This document shows, piece by piece, positions 28,143 through 36,166 of a stretch of DNA of 64,000 nt. A program made the position numbers and the translations under genes. Location of the stretch: contig JACJID010000006.1 of NCBI GenBank assembly GCA_014138725.1, positions 62,001 through 126,000 of the forward strand, given 5' to 3'. Source of the stretch: Kutzneria viridogrisea (GTDB taxonomy: Bacteria; Actinomycetota; Actinomycetes; Mycobacteriales; Pseudonocardiaceae). The notes below the pieces were generated by a model. The model worked only from the letters and a program-made list of their open reading frames with translations, searched no databases and was not told the origin of the DNA. The number at the start of each line of letters is the position of its first letter. The stretch's first letter is position 1.

Positions 28143-28841
28143 ATGAACCAGGACCTAGTCGAACTCGGTGATTCGATCACGCGGTGCCGTGCCTGTCCCC
28201 GGTTGGTGGCGTGGCGGGAGCAGGCCGCCAGGGAGAAGCGGCCCGCCTACCGGGACGAGCAGTACTGGGCCCGGCCGGTGCCCGGCTTCGGCCCCGACGA
28301 CGCCTCGATCGCGATCGTCGGACTGGCGCCCGCAGCGCACGGGTCCAACCGCACCGGGCGCATGTTCACCGGGGACCGCTCCGGTGACTTCCTGTTCGAG
28401 GCGCTGCACGCGGTCGGGCTCGCCTCGCAGGCCGAGGCAACGCACCTCGGTGACGGCCTGGAGCTGTACCGCACCAGGATGGCGGCCCCGGTGCGCTGTG
28501 CCCCGCCGGAGAACAAGCCGACCCCGCAGGAGCGGGACAACTGCCGTCACTGGCTGGCGCGCGAATTCGAGCTGCTGCGGCCGACCCTGCGGGCGGTCGT
28601 GGTGCTGGGTGCGTTCGGCTGGCAGGCGCTGTTGCCGGTGCTGGCGGAGGCGGGCTGGCAGGCGCCCAGGCCGCGCCCACGGTTCGGGCACGGCGCCGAG
28701 GTGGTGCTGCCCGCCACCGACGAGGGCGCGGACCTGGTGCTGCTGGGGTGCTTCCACCCGAGCCCGCACAACACGCAGACCCGGCGGCTGACGCAGGAGA
28801 TGGTCCGCGAGGTGCTGCGCCGCGCGATCAGCCGAGCGTGA
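28143..28841 (+). CDS. Family 5 uracil-DNA glycosylase (UDGb-type, iron-sulphur)
   Basis: A 232-residue base-excision repair enzyme that removes uracil and related deaminated bases. Four cysteines placed as in iron-sulphur UDGs are Cys15, Cys18, Cys119 and Cys134. The active-site motif GLAPAAHGSNRTGR and the late GCFHPSPHNTQT match family 5 rather than family 4. The start is ATG 28143. Its 3' end overlaps the convergent secreted-protein gene by 14 bp. High-GC genomes commonly keep this enzyme against cytosine deamination. Confidence 0.92.
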   Translation: MNQDLVELGDSITRCRACPRLVAWREQAAREKRPAYRDEQYWARPVPGFGPDDASIAIVGLAPAAHGSNRTGRMFTGDRSGDFLFEALHAVGLASQAEATHLGDGLELYRTRMAAPVRCAPPENKPTPQERDNCRHWLAREFELLRPTLRAVVVLGAFGWQALLPVLAEAGWQAPRPRPRFGHGAEVVLPATDEGADLVLLGCFHPSPHNTQTRRLTQEMVREVLRRAISRA

Positions 28842-29967
28842 GCGCGACGCCGAGCACCGTGCGCGAGCCGGGGTGCTCGGTGAGCGTCCAGACCCGCTTG
28901 GCCGCCGGGTCGTAGGACAGGTCCTCCGGGCCGGGCGGCAGGCTGCTCGACGTGGCGGCGGCGCCGACGCGCTCGTCGTAGAGCACCCCGTCCTTGCTGG
29001 CGCTCTGGCTGCGCGAGGAGGCGAACTCGCCCTTGTACGAGACCGCGCCCTGAAGGTTCTGGTGCGGGCTCTGGTAGGCCGCCGCGGCCTTGCCGGTGGC
29101 CAGCTTGCCGTCGGCGGCCAGGGACCAGCGGACCAGCCGGGCGCCCGCCTTGCCGTTGTAGTACTCGCCGGTCAGCAGTGAGGGCGGGCTGGTGCTGCGG
29201 TCGACCCCGATGTAGGAGAAGCACAGCGGGGCGGTCAGCGAGCTGGGCGGCGGGTCGCAGTCCCCGGATCCGCTCTGCCGGTACGAGCCCACCTGTGCGA
29301 CCACGTAGCGGTAGTCGTAGGCGTAGTACTTGCCGTCCGACTGCTTGCCGATCTTGCTCTTGCCCGGGTCGGCCGCGGTGCGCCAGATGTGCCGAAGGTC
29401 GAACACCCGCAGGCCGTGTGCGGTGTCCACCACGTACAGGTAGTCGCCGACCAGCGCGATGCCGCCGGCGTGCACCTTGACCGGGCCGAAGTTGTCCGCC
29501 GCGGTGGGCTCGACCAGCAGCGCGTGCCGGTACTTCACGTGCGCGGGGTCGTGGTAGTCGGCGAAGGTCAGCCGCACGCCCTTGTCCCCGGTCTTGTTGT
29601 ACCAACTGGTCAGGACCATCTTGGGCTGGCCGCCGGTCGCGTCCCAGCTGCCCGACAGGCCCTGCGGGTACCAGTCGGCGGTGGAGTTGTCCCCGCTGTC
29701 CCAGCAGAAGCTGGCGGCCCCGTGGCAGCCCGCGGTGGCCGTCCGGTTGGCGTCCGCGAGCACGTCGGCGACCTTGGCGTTGGCGAGCTTGGCGTCCAGC
29801 GCGGTGACGCGGGGCGCGTACTTGGCGAAGCTGCCGCCCTCAGCCAGCGCGTACGGCGTGGCGTTGATCTGCGTCAGCGTGCTCGGCGCGGCTCCGGCGG
29901 CGGGGGCGGCGGCCGTGGCGGCCAGCACCGCCGAGGCCAGCAGGGTGGCTGCAACTGTTCGGCGCAT
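28828..29967 (-). CDS. Secreted hypothetical protein with beta-propeller-like repeats
   Basis: A 379-residue exported protein of unknown function. A Sec signal (MRRTVAATLLASAVLAATAAAPAAGA) is followed by a mature chain rich in Trp, Tyr, Gly and Asp with repeated blade-like segments, for example HAGGIALVGDYLYVVDTAHGLRVFDLRHIW and LPPGPEDLSYDPAAKRVWTLTEHPG. These suggest a beta-propeller, possibly sensing or binding surface molecules; this is inference. The start at 29967 is favoured by the signal peptide. It overlaps the end of the UDG gene by 14 bp on the other strand. Confidence 0.75.
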   Translation of the reverse strand: MRRTVAATLLASAVLAATAAAPAAGAAPSTLTQINATPYALAEGGSFAKYAPRVTALDAKLANAKVADVLADANRTATAGCHGAASFCWDSGDNSTADWYPQGLSGSWDATGGQPKMVLTSWYNKTGDKGVRLTFADYHDPAHVKYRHALLVEPTAADNFGPVKVHAGGIALVGDYLYVVDTAHGLRVFDLRHIWRTAADPGKSKIGKQSDGKYYAYDYRYVVAQVGSYRQSGSGDCDPPPSSLTAPLCFSYIGVDRSTSPPSLLTGEYYNGKAGARLVRWSLAADGKLATGKAAAAYQSPHQNLQGAVSYKGEFASSRSQSASKDGVLYDERVGAAATSSSLPPGPEDLSYDPAAKRVWTLTEHPGSRTVLGVALTLG

Positions 29968-30129
29968 GCCTGAAGCCCTAACAGATGACCGATCGGCGCG
30001 GTGCCCTCCTGGGCAGGCTTTCCCGCGGTTTGCGCCGAACGCAGCAGTGTGGGTCACGTTCCGGGGATGTCACTCAGAGTGTGCGAACTACCCTCGCGTA
30101 GTGGTCCATTCGGGGATATGAACCGATTC

Positions 30130-30155
30130 GGATGTCCGAACGAACTCGGACATCC
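30130..30155. promoter_or_regulatory. Inverted repeat GGATGTCCGA-N6-TCGGACATCC upstream of ndh
   Basis: Perfect 10-bp arms with a 6-base spacer, 104 bp before the ndh start. Length and spacing suit a dimeric regulator site or a small hairpin. The cognate protein is unknown. Confidence 0.5.
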
Positions 30156-30175
30156 TGCCGCAACACGCCACTATC

Positions 30176-30191
30176 CGTGATCGTCATCACG
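30176..30191. promoter_or_regulatory. CRP/FNR-like operator CGTGAT-CGTC-ATCACG
   Basis: A 16-bp perfect palindrome with the GTGA-N6-TCAC core of CRP/FNR-family sites, 67 bp before the ndh start. It fits control of NADH dehydrogenase by a cAMP receptor or oxygen/redox sensor. The regulator gene is not in this window. Confidence 0.5.
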
Positions 30192-30258
30192 AGCGATTGG
30201 CGTCACATCGGGCCGTTTGAGGTCAGCGGCCACTGGCCCTCGGTGCGACCATGAGCGT

Positions 30259-31599
30259 ATGGCGGCAGTGAAGTCGGAACCATCGAGGAACCTACCCAAA
30301 AGGATTCTCATTGTCGGCGGCGGTTACGTGGGCATGTACACCGCGCTCGGCCTGCAGAAGAAGCTGCGTTCCCGTGAGGCGTCGGTGACGGTGGTCGACC
30401 CGCAGCCGCACATGACCTACCAGCCCTTCCTGCCCGAGGCGGCGGCCGGCTCCATCGAGCCCAGGCACGTCGTGGTGCCGCTGCGCCGCGTGCTCAAGCG
30501 CTGCCACGTGCTGACCGGCCGGGTCACCAAGATCGACCACGCGGCGAAGACCGCCACCGTGGAGGCGCTGGACGGCCACATCGAGGAGGTCGGCTACGAC
30601 ACGCTCGTGGTCGCACTGGGCTCGGTGGCCCGCACGCTGCCCATCCCCGGCCTGCCCGAGCGGGGCATCGCGTTCAAGACCATCGGCGAGGCCATCTACC
30701 TGCGCAACCACGTGCTCTCCCGGCTGGACCTGGCCTCGACCACCGACGACCCGGAGCTGCGCCGCAGGCTGCTGACCTTCGTGGTCATCGGCGGCGGCTA
30801 CGCGGGCATCGAGGCGCTGGCCGAGCTGGAGGACATGGCCCGCTACGCCACGCGGTACTACGACACGCTGGACCAGAAGGACATGCGCTGGGTGCTGGTC
30901 GAGGCCGCCGGCCGGGTGATGCCCGAGGTGCGGCCGAGCCTGGGCGTGTACACGGTCAAGCAGCTCGAGGAGCGCGGCATCGAGTGCTTCCTGGACACCC
31001 GGGTCAAGTCCATGGAGGACGGGCACGTGGTGCTGGACGACGGCACCGAGTTCGACGCCGAGACGATCATCTGGACGGCCGGGGTCAAGGCCAACCCGGT
31101 GCTGGCCAACACCGACCTGCCGCTGGACCAGCGCGGCCGGGTGCTGTGCACCGCCGCCATGCAGGTGCAGGGCGTGGACAATGCCTGGGCCGCCGGGGAC
31201 AACGCCGCGGTGCCGGACCTGTCCAAGACCGACGAGGACCCCGCGGCCACATGCAGCCCCTCGGCGCAGCACGCCGTACGCCAGGCCAAGCAGCTGTCCA
31301 AGAACATCGTGCGCGTGCTGCGCGGGGGCAAGCCGCGGGTCTACACGCACAAGTACGCCGGTTCGGTGGCCAGCCTGGGGCTCTACAAGGGCGTCGCGGA
31401 CGTCTACGGGGTCAAGGCCAGGGGCTTCGTGGCCTGGGGCATGCACCGCGCGTACCACGTCAGCCGGATGCCCACCTTCAACCGCAAGGTGCGGGTGGCC
31501 TTCGACTGGCTGGGTGCCTGGCTGTTCAAGCGCGAGGTCGTGTCCCTGGGACAGATCAACAACCCGAAGGCGGAGTTCGACAGGGTCACGCGTGGCTGA
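30259..31599 (+). CDS. ndh: Type II NADH dehydrogenase (NDH-2)
   Basis: A 446-residue FAD-dependent, non-proton-pumping NADH:quinone oxidoreductase at the inner face of the membrane. The FAD-binding ILIVGGGYVGMYTALGL is at the N-terminus, and the NADH-binding FVVIGGGYAGIEALAEL is central. IIWTAGVKANPVL and the FAD ribityl-binding WAAGDNAAVPD follow. The C-terminal amphipathic region attaches to membrane lipid in the family. ATG 30259 was chosen because it directly precedes the conserved fold. Two operator-like palindromes lie upstream. Confidence 0.93.
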   Translation: MAAVKSEPSRNLPKRILIVGGGYVGMYTALGLQKKLRSREASVTVVDPQPHMTYQPFLPEAAAGSIEPRHVVVPLRRVLKRCHVLTGRVTKIDHAAKTATVEALDGHIEEVGYDTLVVALGSVARTLPIPGLPERGIAFKTIGEAIYLRNHVLSRLDLASTTDDPELRRRLLTFVVIGGGYAGIEALAELEDMARYATRYYDTLDQKDMRWVLVEAAGRVMPEVRPSLGVYTVKQLEERGIECFLDTRVKSMEDGHVVLDDGTEFDAETIIWTAGVKANPVLANTDLPLDQRGRVLCTAAMQVQGVDNAWAAGDNAAVPDLSKTDEDPAATCSPSAQHAVRQAKQLSKNIVRVLRGGKPRVYTHKYAGSVASLGLYKGVADVYGVKARGFVAWGMHRAYHVSRMPTFNRKVRVAFDWLGAWLFKREVVSLGQINNPKAEFDRVTRG

Positions 31600-31672
31600 G
31601 AGGTTCCTGTGTATCGGCCCTGAGGGCTTCGTTCTTGATCCTCCAAATGGGCTATGATCCGAATCTGTCTCC

Positions 31673-31703
31673 TTGACATTGCGTTAGGCGGGTCCGGAAA
31701 CTA
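31673..31703 (+). promoter_or_regulatory. Possible promoter of the peptide/ATP-grasp pair
   Basis: A consensus -35 TTGACA lies at 31673-31678. The best -10 candidate, AAACTA (31698-31703), is weak and 19 bp away. A separate TATGAT lies just upstream (31653-31658). Either could drive the peptide gene at 31758. Confidence 0.35.
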
Positions 31704-31757
31704 CCCCTCGTGGATCGCCTGAACGTGTGATGCGCCACTGGGAAAGAGGTGACCGCG

Positions 31758-31880
31758 ATGTCGATGCAGGAACTGGCCGCCCAGCTCCGCAGCGGCGAGA
31801 TCCAGGACCAGGCGCTCGCTGACTTCGCCGTCGAGTACGCCAGGGCCGAGCGGATTTCGCGCAGCAAGAAGGACGACTGA
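31758..31880 (+). CDS. 40-residue peptide gene, possible substrate of the adjacent ATP-grasp ligase
   Basis: A small open frame with an excellent ribosome-binding site (GGAAAGAGG, 31741-31749) and a 2-bp gap to the ATP-grasp gene. It encodes 40 residues starting MSMQELAAQLRSGEIQDQAL, with a helical, acidic leader-like part and a polar C-terminus (ERISRSKKDD) holding Ser, Lys and Asp/Glu side chains. ATP-grasp ligases of graspetides join such side chains as esters or amides, so it may be a RiPP precursor. It has no known motif that I recognise, so this is inference from size, coupling and composition. Confidence 0.6.
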   Translation: MSMQELAAQLRSGEIQDQALADFAVEYARAERISRSKKDD

Positions 31881-31882
31881 GC

Positions 31883-33049
31883 ATGATCGGTGCTGGGCGG
31901 GCCCAGTCGGACGGCCCGTTCCAGCCGGTCGTCGGTGGTCCACCCACCGCGCCGACCATTCCGGCACCGGCCGCCCCGGTGCCCACCGGCCGACCCACCC
32001 CGCTGCTGTTACAGGGCCAGGACTACGTCTTCCGCGCACCCGCGGGCTGTTTCGACTTCCAGGAGCAGATCCACCGCCTCGGCATGGTCGCCGAGGAGGG
32101 CGGGGACCCCACGCCCTGCGTGCTGGTGCTGGCCCGCTCAGCGGACATGGAGATGAACGAGCTGTCCATCGCGCTGGCCGAGCGCGGCATCCGGATGGCC
32201 CGCATCGACGCCGACCGCTGCCTGGACCTGGCGCTGACGATCTACACCGACACCCCGCTGCTGGAGTTGGACCGCTGGCTGCTGCGGCCGTTACTGGTGT
32301 GGCGCAGGCACTTCGAGCTGTCCGCCATGCCGGTGGACCCGCGCACCATCGCCGGGTCCTACGCGCTGGACCAGTGGCGCACCGTCTCCGGCTGGCTGAC
32401 CGAGCGCACCGACTGGGCGCACGTCAACCCGACCAGGACCACCGGCCACCTCAACCGGCTCACCCAGCTCAGCGACGCCACCGCCTTCGGGCTGCGCACG
32501 CCGCGCACCGCGGTGAGCACCCAGCCCGGCCGCAGTCGTCCCGGCGGGGGCGCGTGCATCGTCAAGACCACCGGGCGGCACCTGCTGGAGCCGCGCCCCG
32601 GGGTGCAGCACGGGCTGTTCCCGCGCCCGCTGGACACCGCGCGGGCCGGTGACGTGCCCGAGCCCGCACCGGTGATCGTGCAGCAGTACCTCAACGCCGA
32701 CACCGAGCTGCGCGTGTTCGTGGTCGGCGAGCAGTTGATCGGCTACCAGGTCGACAAGTTCGACCCCGCGCAGCTGTGGGTGGATCCGGACGCGGTGACC
32801 GTGCGGCGCACCGAGGTGCCGCCCGCGCTAGCCGACCGGCTGCTGGCGCTGGCCAGGCACTGGAAGCTCCAGGTCGCCGCGTTCGACCTGCTCGTGGTCG
32901 ACGGGGACCACGTGTTCCTCGAGGTCAACGTCAACTGCGACTGGCGTTGGTTCGAGCACCGCGCGGAGACCACGGAGGTCTCCGACGCCGTGCACCGGTG
33001 GGTCGCGGACCGGTTCGGGGAGTTGCTCGGTGGACACCAGTCGCGCTGA
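31883..33049 (+). CDS. RimK/MvdD-like ATP-grasp ligase
   Basis: A 388-residue ATP-grasp protein. The disordered Pro-rich N-terminus (to about 40) is followed by the pre-ATP-grasp domain and a central linker whose NPTRTTGHLNRLTQLSDATAFGL pattern matches graspetide ligases. The nucleotide-binding core has ACIVKTTGRHLLEP and VIVQQYLNADTELRVFVVG. The metal-binding end VFLEVNVNCDWRWFEHR resembles the VFLEVNPNGQW of MvdD-type enzymes. It would activate a carboxylate by phosphorylation and join it to an amine or alcohol. Codons 43 and 137 are TTA, very rare here. It is coupled to the 40-residue peptide gene. Confidence 0.82.
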   Translation: MIGAGRAQSDGPFQPVVGGPPTAPTIPAPAAPVPTGRPTPLLLQGQDYVFRAPAGCFDFQEQIHRLGMVAEEGGDPTPCVLVLARSADMEMNELSIALAERGIRMARIDADRCLDLALTIYTDTPLLELDRWLLRPLLVWRRHFELSAMPVDPRTIAGSYALDQWRTVSGWLTERTDWAHVNPTRTTGHLNRLTQLSDATAFGLRTPRTAVSTQPGRSRPGGGACIVKTTGRHLLEPRPGVQHGLFPRPLDTARAGDVPEPAPVIVQQYLNADTELRVFVVGEQLIGYQVDKFDPAQLWVDPDAVTVRRTEVPPALADRLLALARHWKLQVAAFDLLVVDGDHVFLEVNVNCDWRWFEHRAETTEVSDAVHRWVADRFGELLGGHQSR

Positions 33050-33163
33050 CCGGGGCGGATTAGGTCGATAGGTGGCGCATTCGCTGGGCCGGGTGGGCGA
33101 ACACCACACCGGATTGGCCTCAACCATCTCCCGGTGCGGGGCGTGACGCTTTAGGCTCCCCTC

Positions 33164-33238
33164 GCCCCCGTAGCCCAATCAGGCAGAGGCAGGCCCCTTA
33201 AAAGGGTCAGAGTGTCGGTTCGAGTCCGATCGGGGGCA
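33164..33238 (+). tRNA. Type I tRNA with UAA anticodon (amino acid uncertain; annotated class would be Leu)
   Basis: A 75-nt cloverleaf folds completely: acceptor GCCCCCG / CGGGGGC with discriminator A, a D-arm with weak stem, anticodon stem GGCCC / GGGTC with loop CTTAAAA, a 5-nt variable loop AGAGT, and T-arm GTCGG-TTCGAGT-CCGAT. Loop position 34-36 reads TAA, which pairs with the Leu codon UUA. Bacterial tRNA-Leu is normally type II with a long variable arm; this one is type I, so its charging is uncertain. CCA is not encoded. TAGGCT (33152-33157) ends 6 bp upstream as a -10. Confidence 0.85.
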
Positions 33239-33440
33239 CTCAGAGTGATCTTGGAAATATCCGCGCTGACCTGGGTTAACGCGGTCAGGCGATGATCTTG
33301 TGATGAGTCACCACGGCCGGGCTGGCCGAAAGTGTGGTCCAGGGCACAGCGGGCGGGGCTTTCTCTTGCTGCCACAAGCAGTCGGTACTCGGGGGTAGCC
33401 GCGCGGTACCCCGTGCCCCGCGTCTGGAACCATCTCTGCA

Positions 33441-34700
33441 ATGACGCTCCCGACCGAACAACTGGCTGGTCGGCTGGAGGGTCTCCGCGAGGAGCACCGC
33501 CAGCTGATCGCGCAGGGCCTGTCGCTGGACCTCACCCGGGGCAAGCCGTCCTCGGCGCAGTTGGACCTGTCAGCCCCGCTGCTGTCCCTGCCGGGCGAGG
33601 GGGACTACCGGGCCGCCGACGGCACCGACTGCCGCAACTACGGCGTGCTGCAGGGCCTTCCCGAACTGCGTGAGCTGTGGGGCGGCCTGCTCAACGTGCC
33701 CGCCGCGCAGCTGATCTCCGGTGGCAACTCCAGCCTCGCGCTGATGCACGACAGCGTGGTCGCCGCGTTGCTGCTGGGCACCACCGACGGCCCCCGCTGG
33801 GTGGACACCCCCGGTGTGGCCTTCCTGTGCCCGGTCCCCGGTTACGACCGGCACTTCGGGCTGTGCGAGAAGCTGGGCATCGAGCTGATCCCGGTGCCGC
33901 TCACCGAGGAGGGGCCCGACCTGGACGTGGTCAAGCGCCTGGTCGCCGAGGACGCGCGGATCAAGGGCATGTGGTGCGTGCCCACGTACAGCAACCCCAC
34001 CGGGGCCACCTACTCCGAGCGCACCATCCGCGAGCTGGCCGCGATGCCGACCGCCGCGCCGGACTTCCGGCTGTTCTGGGACAACGCGTACGCCATCCAC
34101 CACCTCACCGAGGACGAGGTCACCATCCCCGACGTGCTGGGGCTGTGCGCCGAGGCGGGCAACCCGGACCGGGCCTTCCTGTTCGCCTCCACCTCGAAGA
34201 TCACCAACGCGGGCAGCGGCGTGAGCTTCTTCGGCTCCTCGCCCGCGAACGTGAAGTGGCTGCTGGGGCACCTGAGCAAGCGCACCATCGGACCCGACAA
34301 GATCAACGAGCTGCGGCACATGCGGTTCCTGCCCGATGCCGAGGCCGTGCGTGCGCACATGCGCCGCCATCGCGACATCCTGGCGCCCAAGTTCGAGCTC
34401 GTGCGGCAGATCCTGGCCGAGGAACTGGGCGGCCTGGGCATCGCCAGCTGGACCGAGCCCGCGGGCGGCTACTTCATCAGCCTGGACGTGCCCGAGGGCA
34501 CCGCGAGCCGGGTCGTGGAGTTGGCCAAGCAGGCCGGTGTCGCGCTCACCCCCGCCGGGGCGACCTACCCGTACGGCAAGGAGGAGCGGGACAGCAACAT
34601 CCGAATCGCCCCCAGCTACCCCCCGCTGGACGAGCTGGCCGCCGCCACCCGCGTGCTGGCCACCTGCGTCAAGCTGGCCGCCGCCGAGCGCACGGCATAG
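33441..34700 (+). CDS. Class I/II PLP-dependent aminotransferase (aspartate aminotransferase subgroup Ic-like)
   Basis: A 419-residue fold-type I aminotransferase transferring amino groups between amino and 2-oxo acids; substrate is probably aspartate or another acidic/aromatic amino acid. The Schiff-base lysine is Lys253 in FLFASTSKITNAGSG; the PLP-ring Asp is in LFWDNAYAIHH; substrate-Arg lies in DSNIRIAPSYPP. N-terminal LSLDLTRGKPSSAQLDL is typical of subgroup Ic. ATG 33441 is preceded by a region with no strong ribosome-binding site. It is followed by copy 2 of the DnaA-box element. Confidence 0.88.
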   Translation: MTLPTEQLAGRLEGLREEHRQLIAQGLSLDLTRGKPSSAQLDLSAPLLSLPGEGDYRAADGTDCRNYGVLQGLPELRELWGGLLNVPAAQLISGGNSSLALMHDSVVAALLLGTTDGPRWVDTPGVAFLCPVPGYDRHFGLCEKLGIELIPVPLTEEGPDLDVVKRLVAEDARIKGMWCVPTYSNPTGATYSERTIRELAAMPTAAPDFRLFWDNAYAIHHLTEDEVTIPDVLGLCAEAGNPDRAFLFASTSKITNAGSGVSFFGSSPANVKWLLGHLSKRTIGPDKINELRHMRFLPDAEAVRAHMRRHRDILAPKFELVRQILAEELGGLGIASWTEPAGGYFISLDVPEGTASRVVELAKQAGVALTPAGATYPYGKEERDSNIRIAPSYPPLDELAAATRVLATCVKLAAAERTA

Positions 34701-34728
34701 GAAGATCGCCGGCTCTACCCATGAACAT

Positions 34729-34836
34729 CCCCCGCCACTCCCTGGGGGGCGACCCCGGCTCCAGTCTACCGCCCCGCCCCGACAGTTGATCTTGCTCAAG
34801 ATCCACATGTGGGTAACTCGGCGGCTGTGGACAACT
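34729..34836 (-). repeat. DnaA-box/palindrome dispersed element, copy 2
   Basis: Minus-strand copy. Read on the minus strand it has TTGTCCACA (34834-34826), TTACCCACA (34816-34808) with the same 18-bp offset, and the palindrome at 34788-34803. The G-rich part is nearly identical to copy 3. It lies between convergent genes. Confidence 0.9.
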
Positions 34837-35288
34837 CACAGGTAGCGCGTGCGCCGGGCCGGTCTGGCCAGTGACCGGGCCCGGCGCACCAGCTCGTCGA
34901 TGACGGCGTCCTCCGCGGTGGGCGCGCGGCCGGTGACCGGCTCGCAGCAGCTCGGCTTCGTCCGGCGGGTGCGGTCGGTGGGCACGATGCCCACGAGCTT
35001 GTACAGGGCCTGGTAGACGTCAACCCCCGGATCGGTGTCGTGCGCGCCCACTAGCACGATCCAGGCGCGGTCGGCCCGTTCGAAGGCCACCACCACGCGG
35101 TCGTTGCCGCGCAGGTGCCGCACGCACAGCCTGGGCAGCGGCTCCGGGCCGGTGACCCGGTAGCCCAGCGCGGCGCAGCCCCGGTGCGCCAGTTCGTCCA
35201 GGAAGCCCTCGTAGGCCTTGCGCGCAGGCCCACGCAGTCCGGCGGCCTGGGCCTCGGCGATCCTGGTCTCGACTACCTCGATGGTCAC
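34836..35288 (-). CDS. Hypothetical protein, possible toxin-like partner of the upstream HTH protein
   Basis: A 150-residue protein starting at GTG 35288 and overlapping the HTH gene's stop by 4 bp. The N-terminal helix (VVETRIAEAQAAGLRG) precedes a mixed alpha/beta core with RLCVRHLRGNDRVVVAFERADRAWIVLVGAHD, which resembles the compact RelE/ParE toxin fold (basic residues, beta-strand hairpin). A basic tail follows. I do not recognise the family with certainty. Two coupled small genes with DNA-binding first suggest a toxin-antitoxin unit; this is inference. Confidence 0.55.
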   Translation of the reverse strand: MTIEVVETRIAEAQAAGLRGPARKAYEGFLDELAHRGCAALGYRVTGPEPLPRLCVRHLRGNDRVVVAFERADRAWIVLVGAHDTDPGVDVYQALYKLVGIVPTDRTRRTKPSCCEPVTGRAPTAEDAVIDELVRRARSLARPARRTRYL

Positions 35289-35731
35289 TTGGTGCGGACC
35301 ACGCGTCCGTTCCCCTCGGCCATCTGGTTCAGGCTCTCGGACAGGTCGGCCCGGTCGAGCAGGGCCTGGTCGGACAGCCTGCGGTGCACCTCGTCGAGCA
35401 GGCCCCTGGTGCGGCCCAGTCCGCGCAGCTCGCGGACCAGCCGCAGCACCTCGTGTACCCGCTGGGGTTCCAGCCGCATCGTCGGCTCGGCCTCGCTGAT
35501 CACCAGCACGCCCTCGTTCGCCCAGGCCCGCACGGTCTTCTCGGTCAGCTCCAGCAGGTCGGCGGCGACCACGGGGCGGATCGGTCTGGCGGAGGCCAGC
35601 AGGTCGGCGGCGACGCCGTAGAGCTTGGAGCGACCGGGCGCCCCGGAGGGCAGCGAACCGGCGACCTCCTCGATGGCGTCCACGTTCTCCATCAGCCGCT
35701 GGGTCTGTTCCTTCTCGATGCCGACGGACAT
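35285..35731 (-). CDS. HTH DNA-binding protein (MerR/excisionase-like), possible antitoxin
   Basis: A 148-residue protein with a MerR/excisionase-like helix-turn-helix around residues 50-75 (VVAADLLELTEKTVRAWANEG). It is followed by a helical dimerisation region with RVHEVLRLVRELRGLG. ATG 35731 is preceded by GGAGGAGG, choosing it over the longer frame. It is the first gene of a two-gene unit and could repress its own operon from the palindromes in the 435-bp upstream region. Its partner may be the toxin. Confidence 0.65.
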   Translation of the reverse strand: MSVGIEKEQTQRLMENVDAIEEVAGSLPSGAPGRSKLYGVAADLLASARPIRPVVAADLLELTEKTVRAWANEGVLVISEAEPTMRLEPQRVHEVLRLVRELRGLGRTRGLLDEVHRRLSDQALLDRADLSESLNQMAEGNGRVVRTK

Positions 35732-36166
35732 AGCCGCCTCCTCCCAGTCACTACCGATTATCGGGCATGAATTCGATACCTGCAAGTGATCCGGTTGGTC
35801 CTGCTCGGCACCCGGTTGGCCGCCGAGGGCCTGGTCGGCTTGCCGCAGCCGCTCACTCGCTCCGAAGGCGGCGCCGGGTCCACTGCCCGCGAGGGCCAGA
35901 CCTGTTGTCGGGAAAAAAAGTCCACTGTGGACTGTGCTGTGGAGGTGGTGGAAGTCGCTGGCGGTGTGTGGACAACGCCGAGGTGGGGGCTACGTCAACA
36001 CGTCCGTGGAGGCTGCGTGTGGGTGGGTCACCCCGTGCGGGTGGTCCTCGCTCAAGATCGCTCCACGTGAAACCGAGGTTAAGTGGTCACTACCCGTCGG
36101 TAGTGGGTAGCGGTACCTCGCACGCTCGGGTGAGGCTGTGGACCCCTGATTCCTGAGTGAGATCGG
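35732..36166. other. 435-bp non-coding region with palindrome, DnaA box and parS-like site
   Basis: Between divergent genes. It holds a 15-bp palindrome AGTCCACTGTGGACT (35919-35933), a minus-strand TTGTCCACA box (35967-35975) and GCTCCACGTGAAACC (36060-36074), whose complement contains GTTTCACGTGGA, the core of the actinobacterial parS site. No gene is supported; open frames here lack codon bias. parB and dnaA are not in the window. Confidence 0.4.

Noticed and set aside
33164-33300. Integration site (att) at the tRNA gene
   Set aside because: No integrase gene and no second copy of the tRNA 3' end were seen in the window.
35767-36156. Small plus-strand frames in the 35.7-36.2 kb intergenic region
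   Set aside because: They lack ribosome-binding sites and overlap palindromic and parS-like sites.
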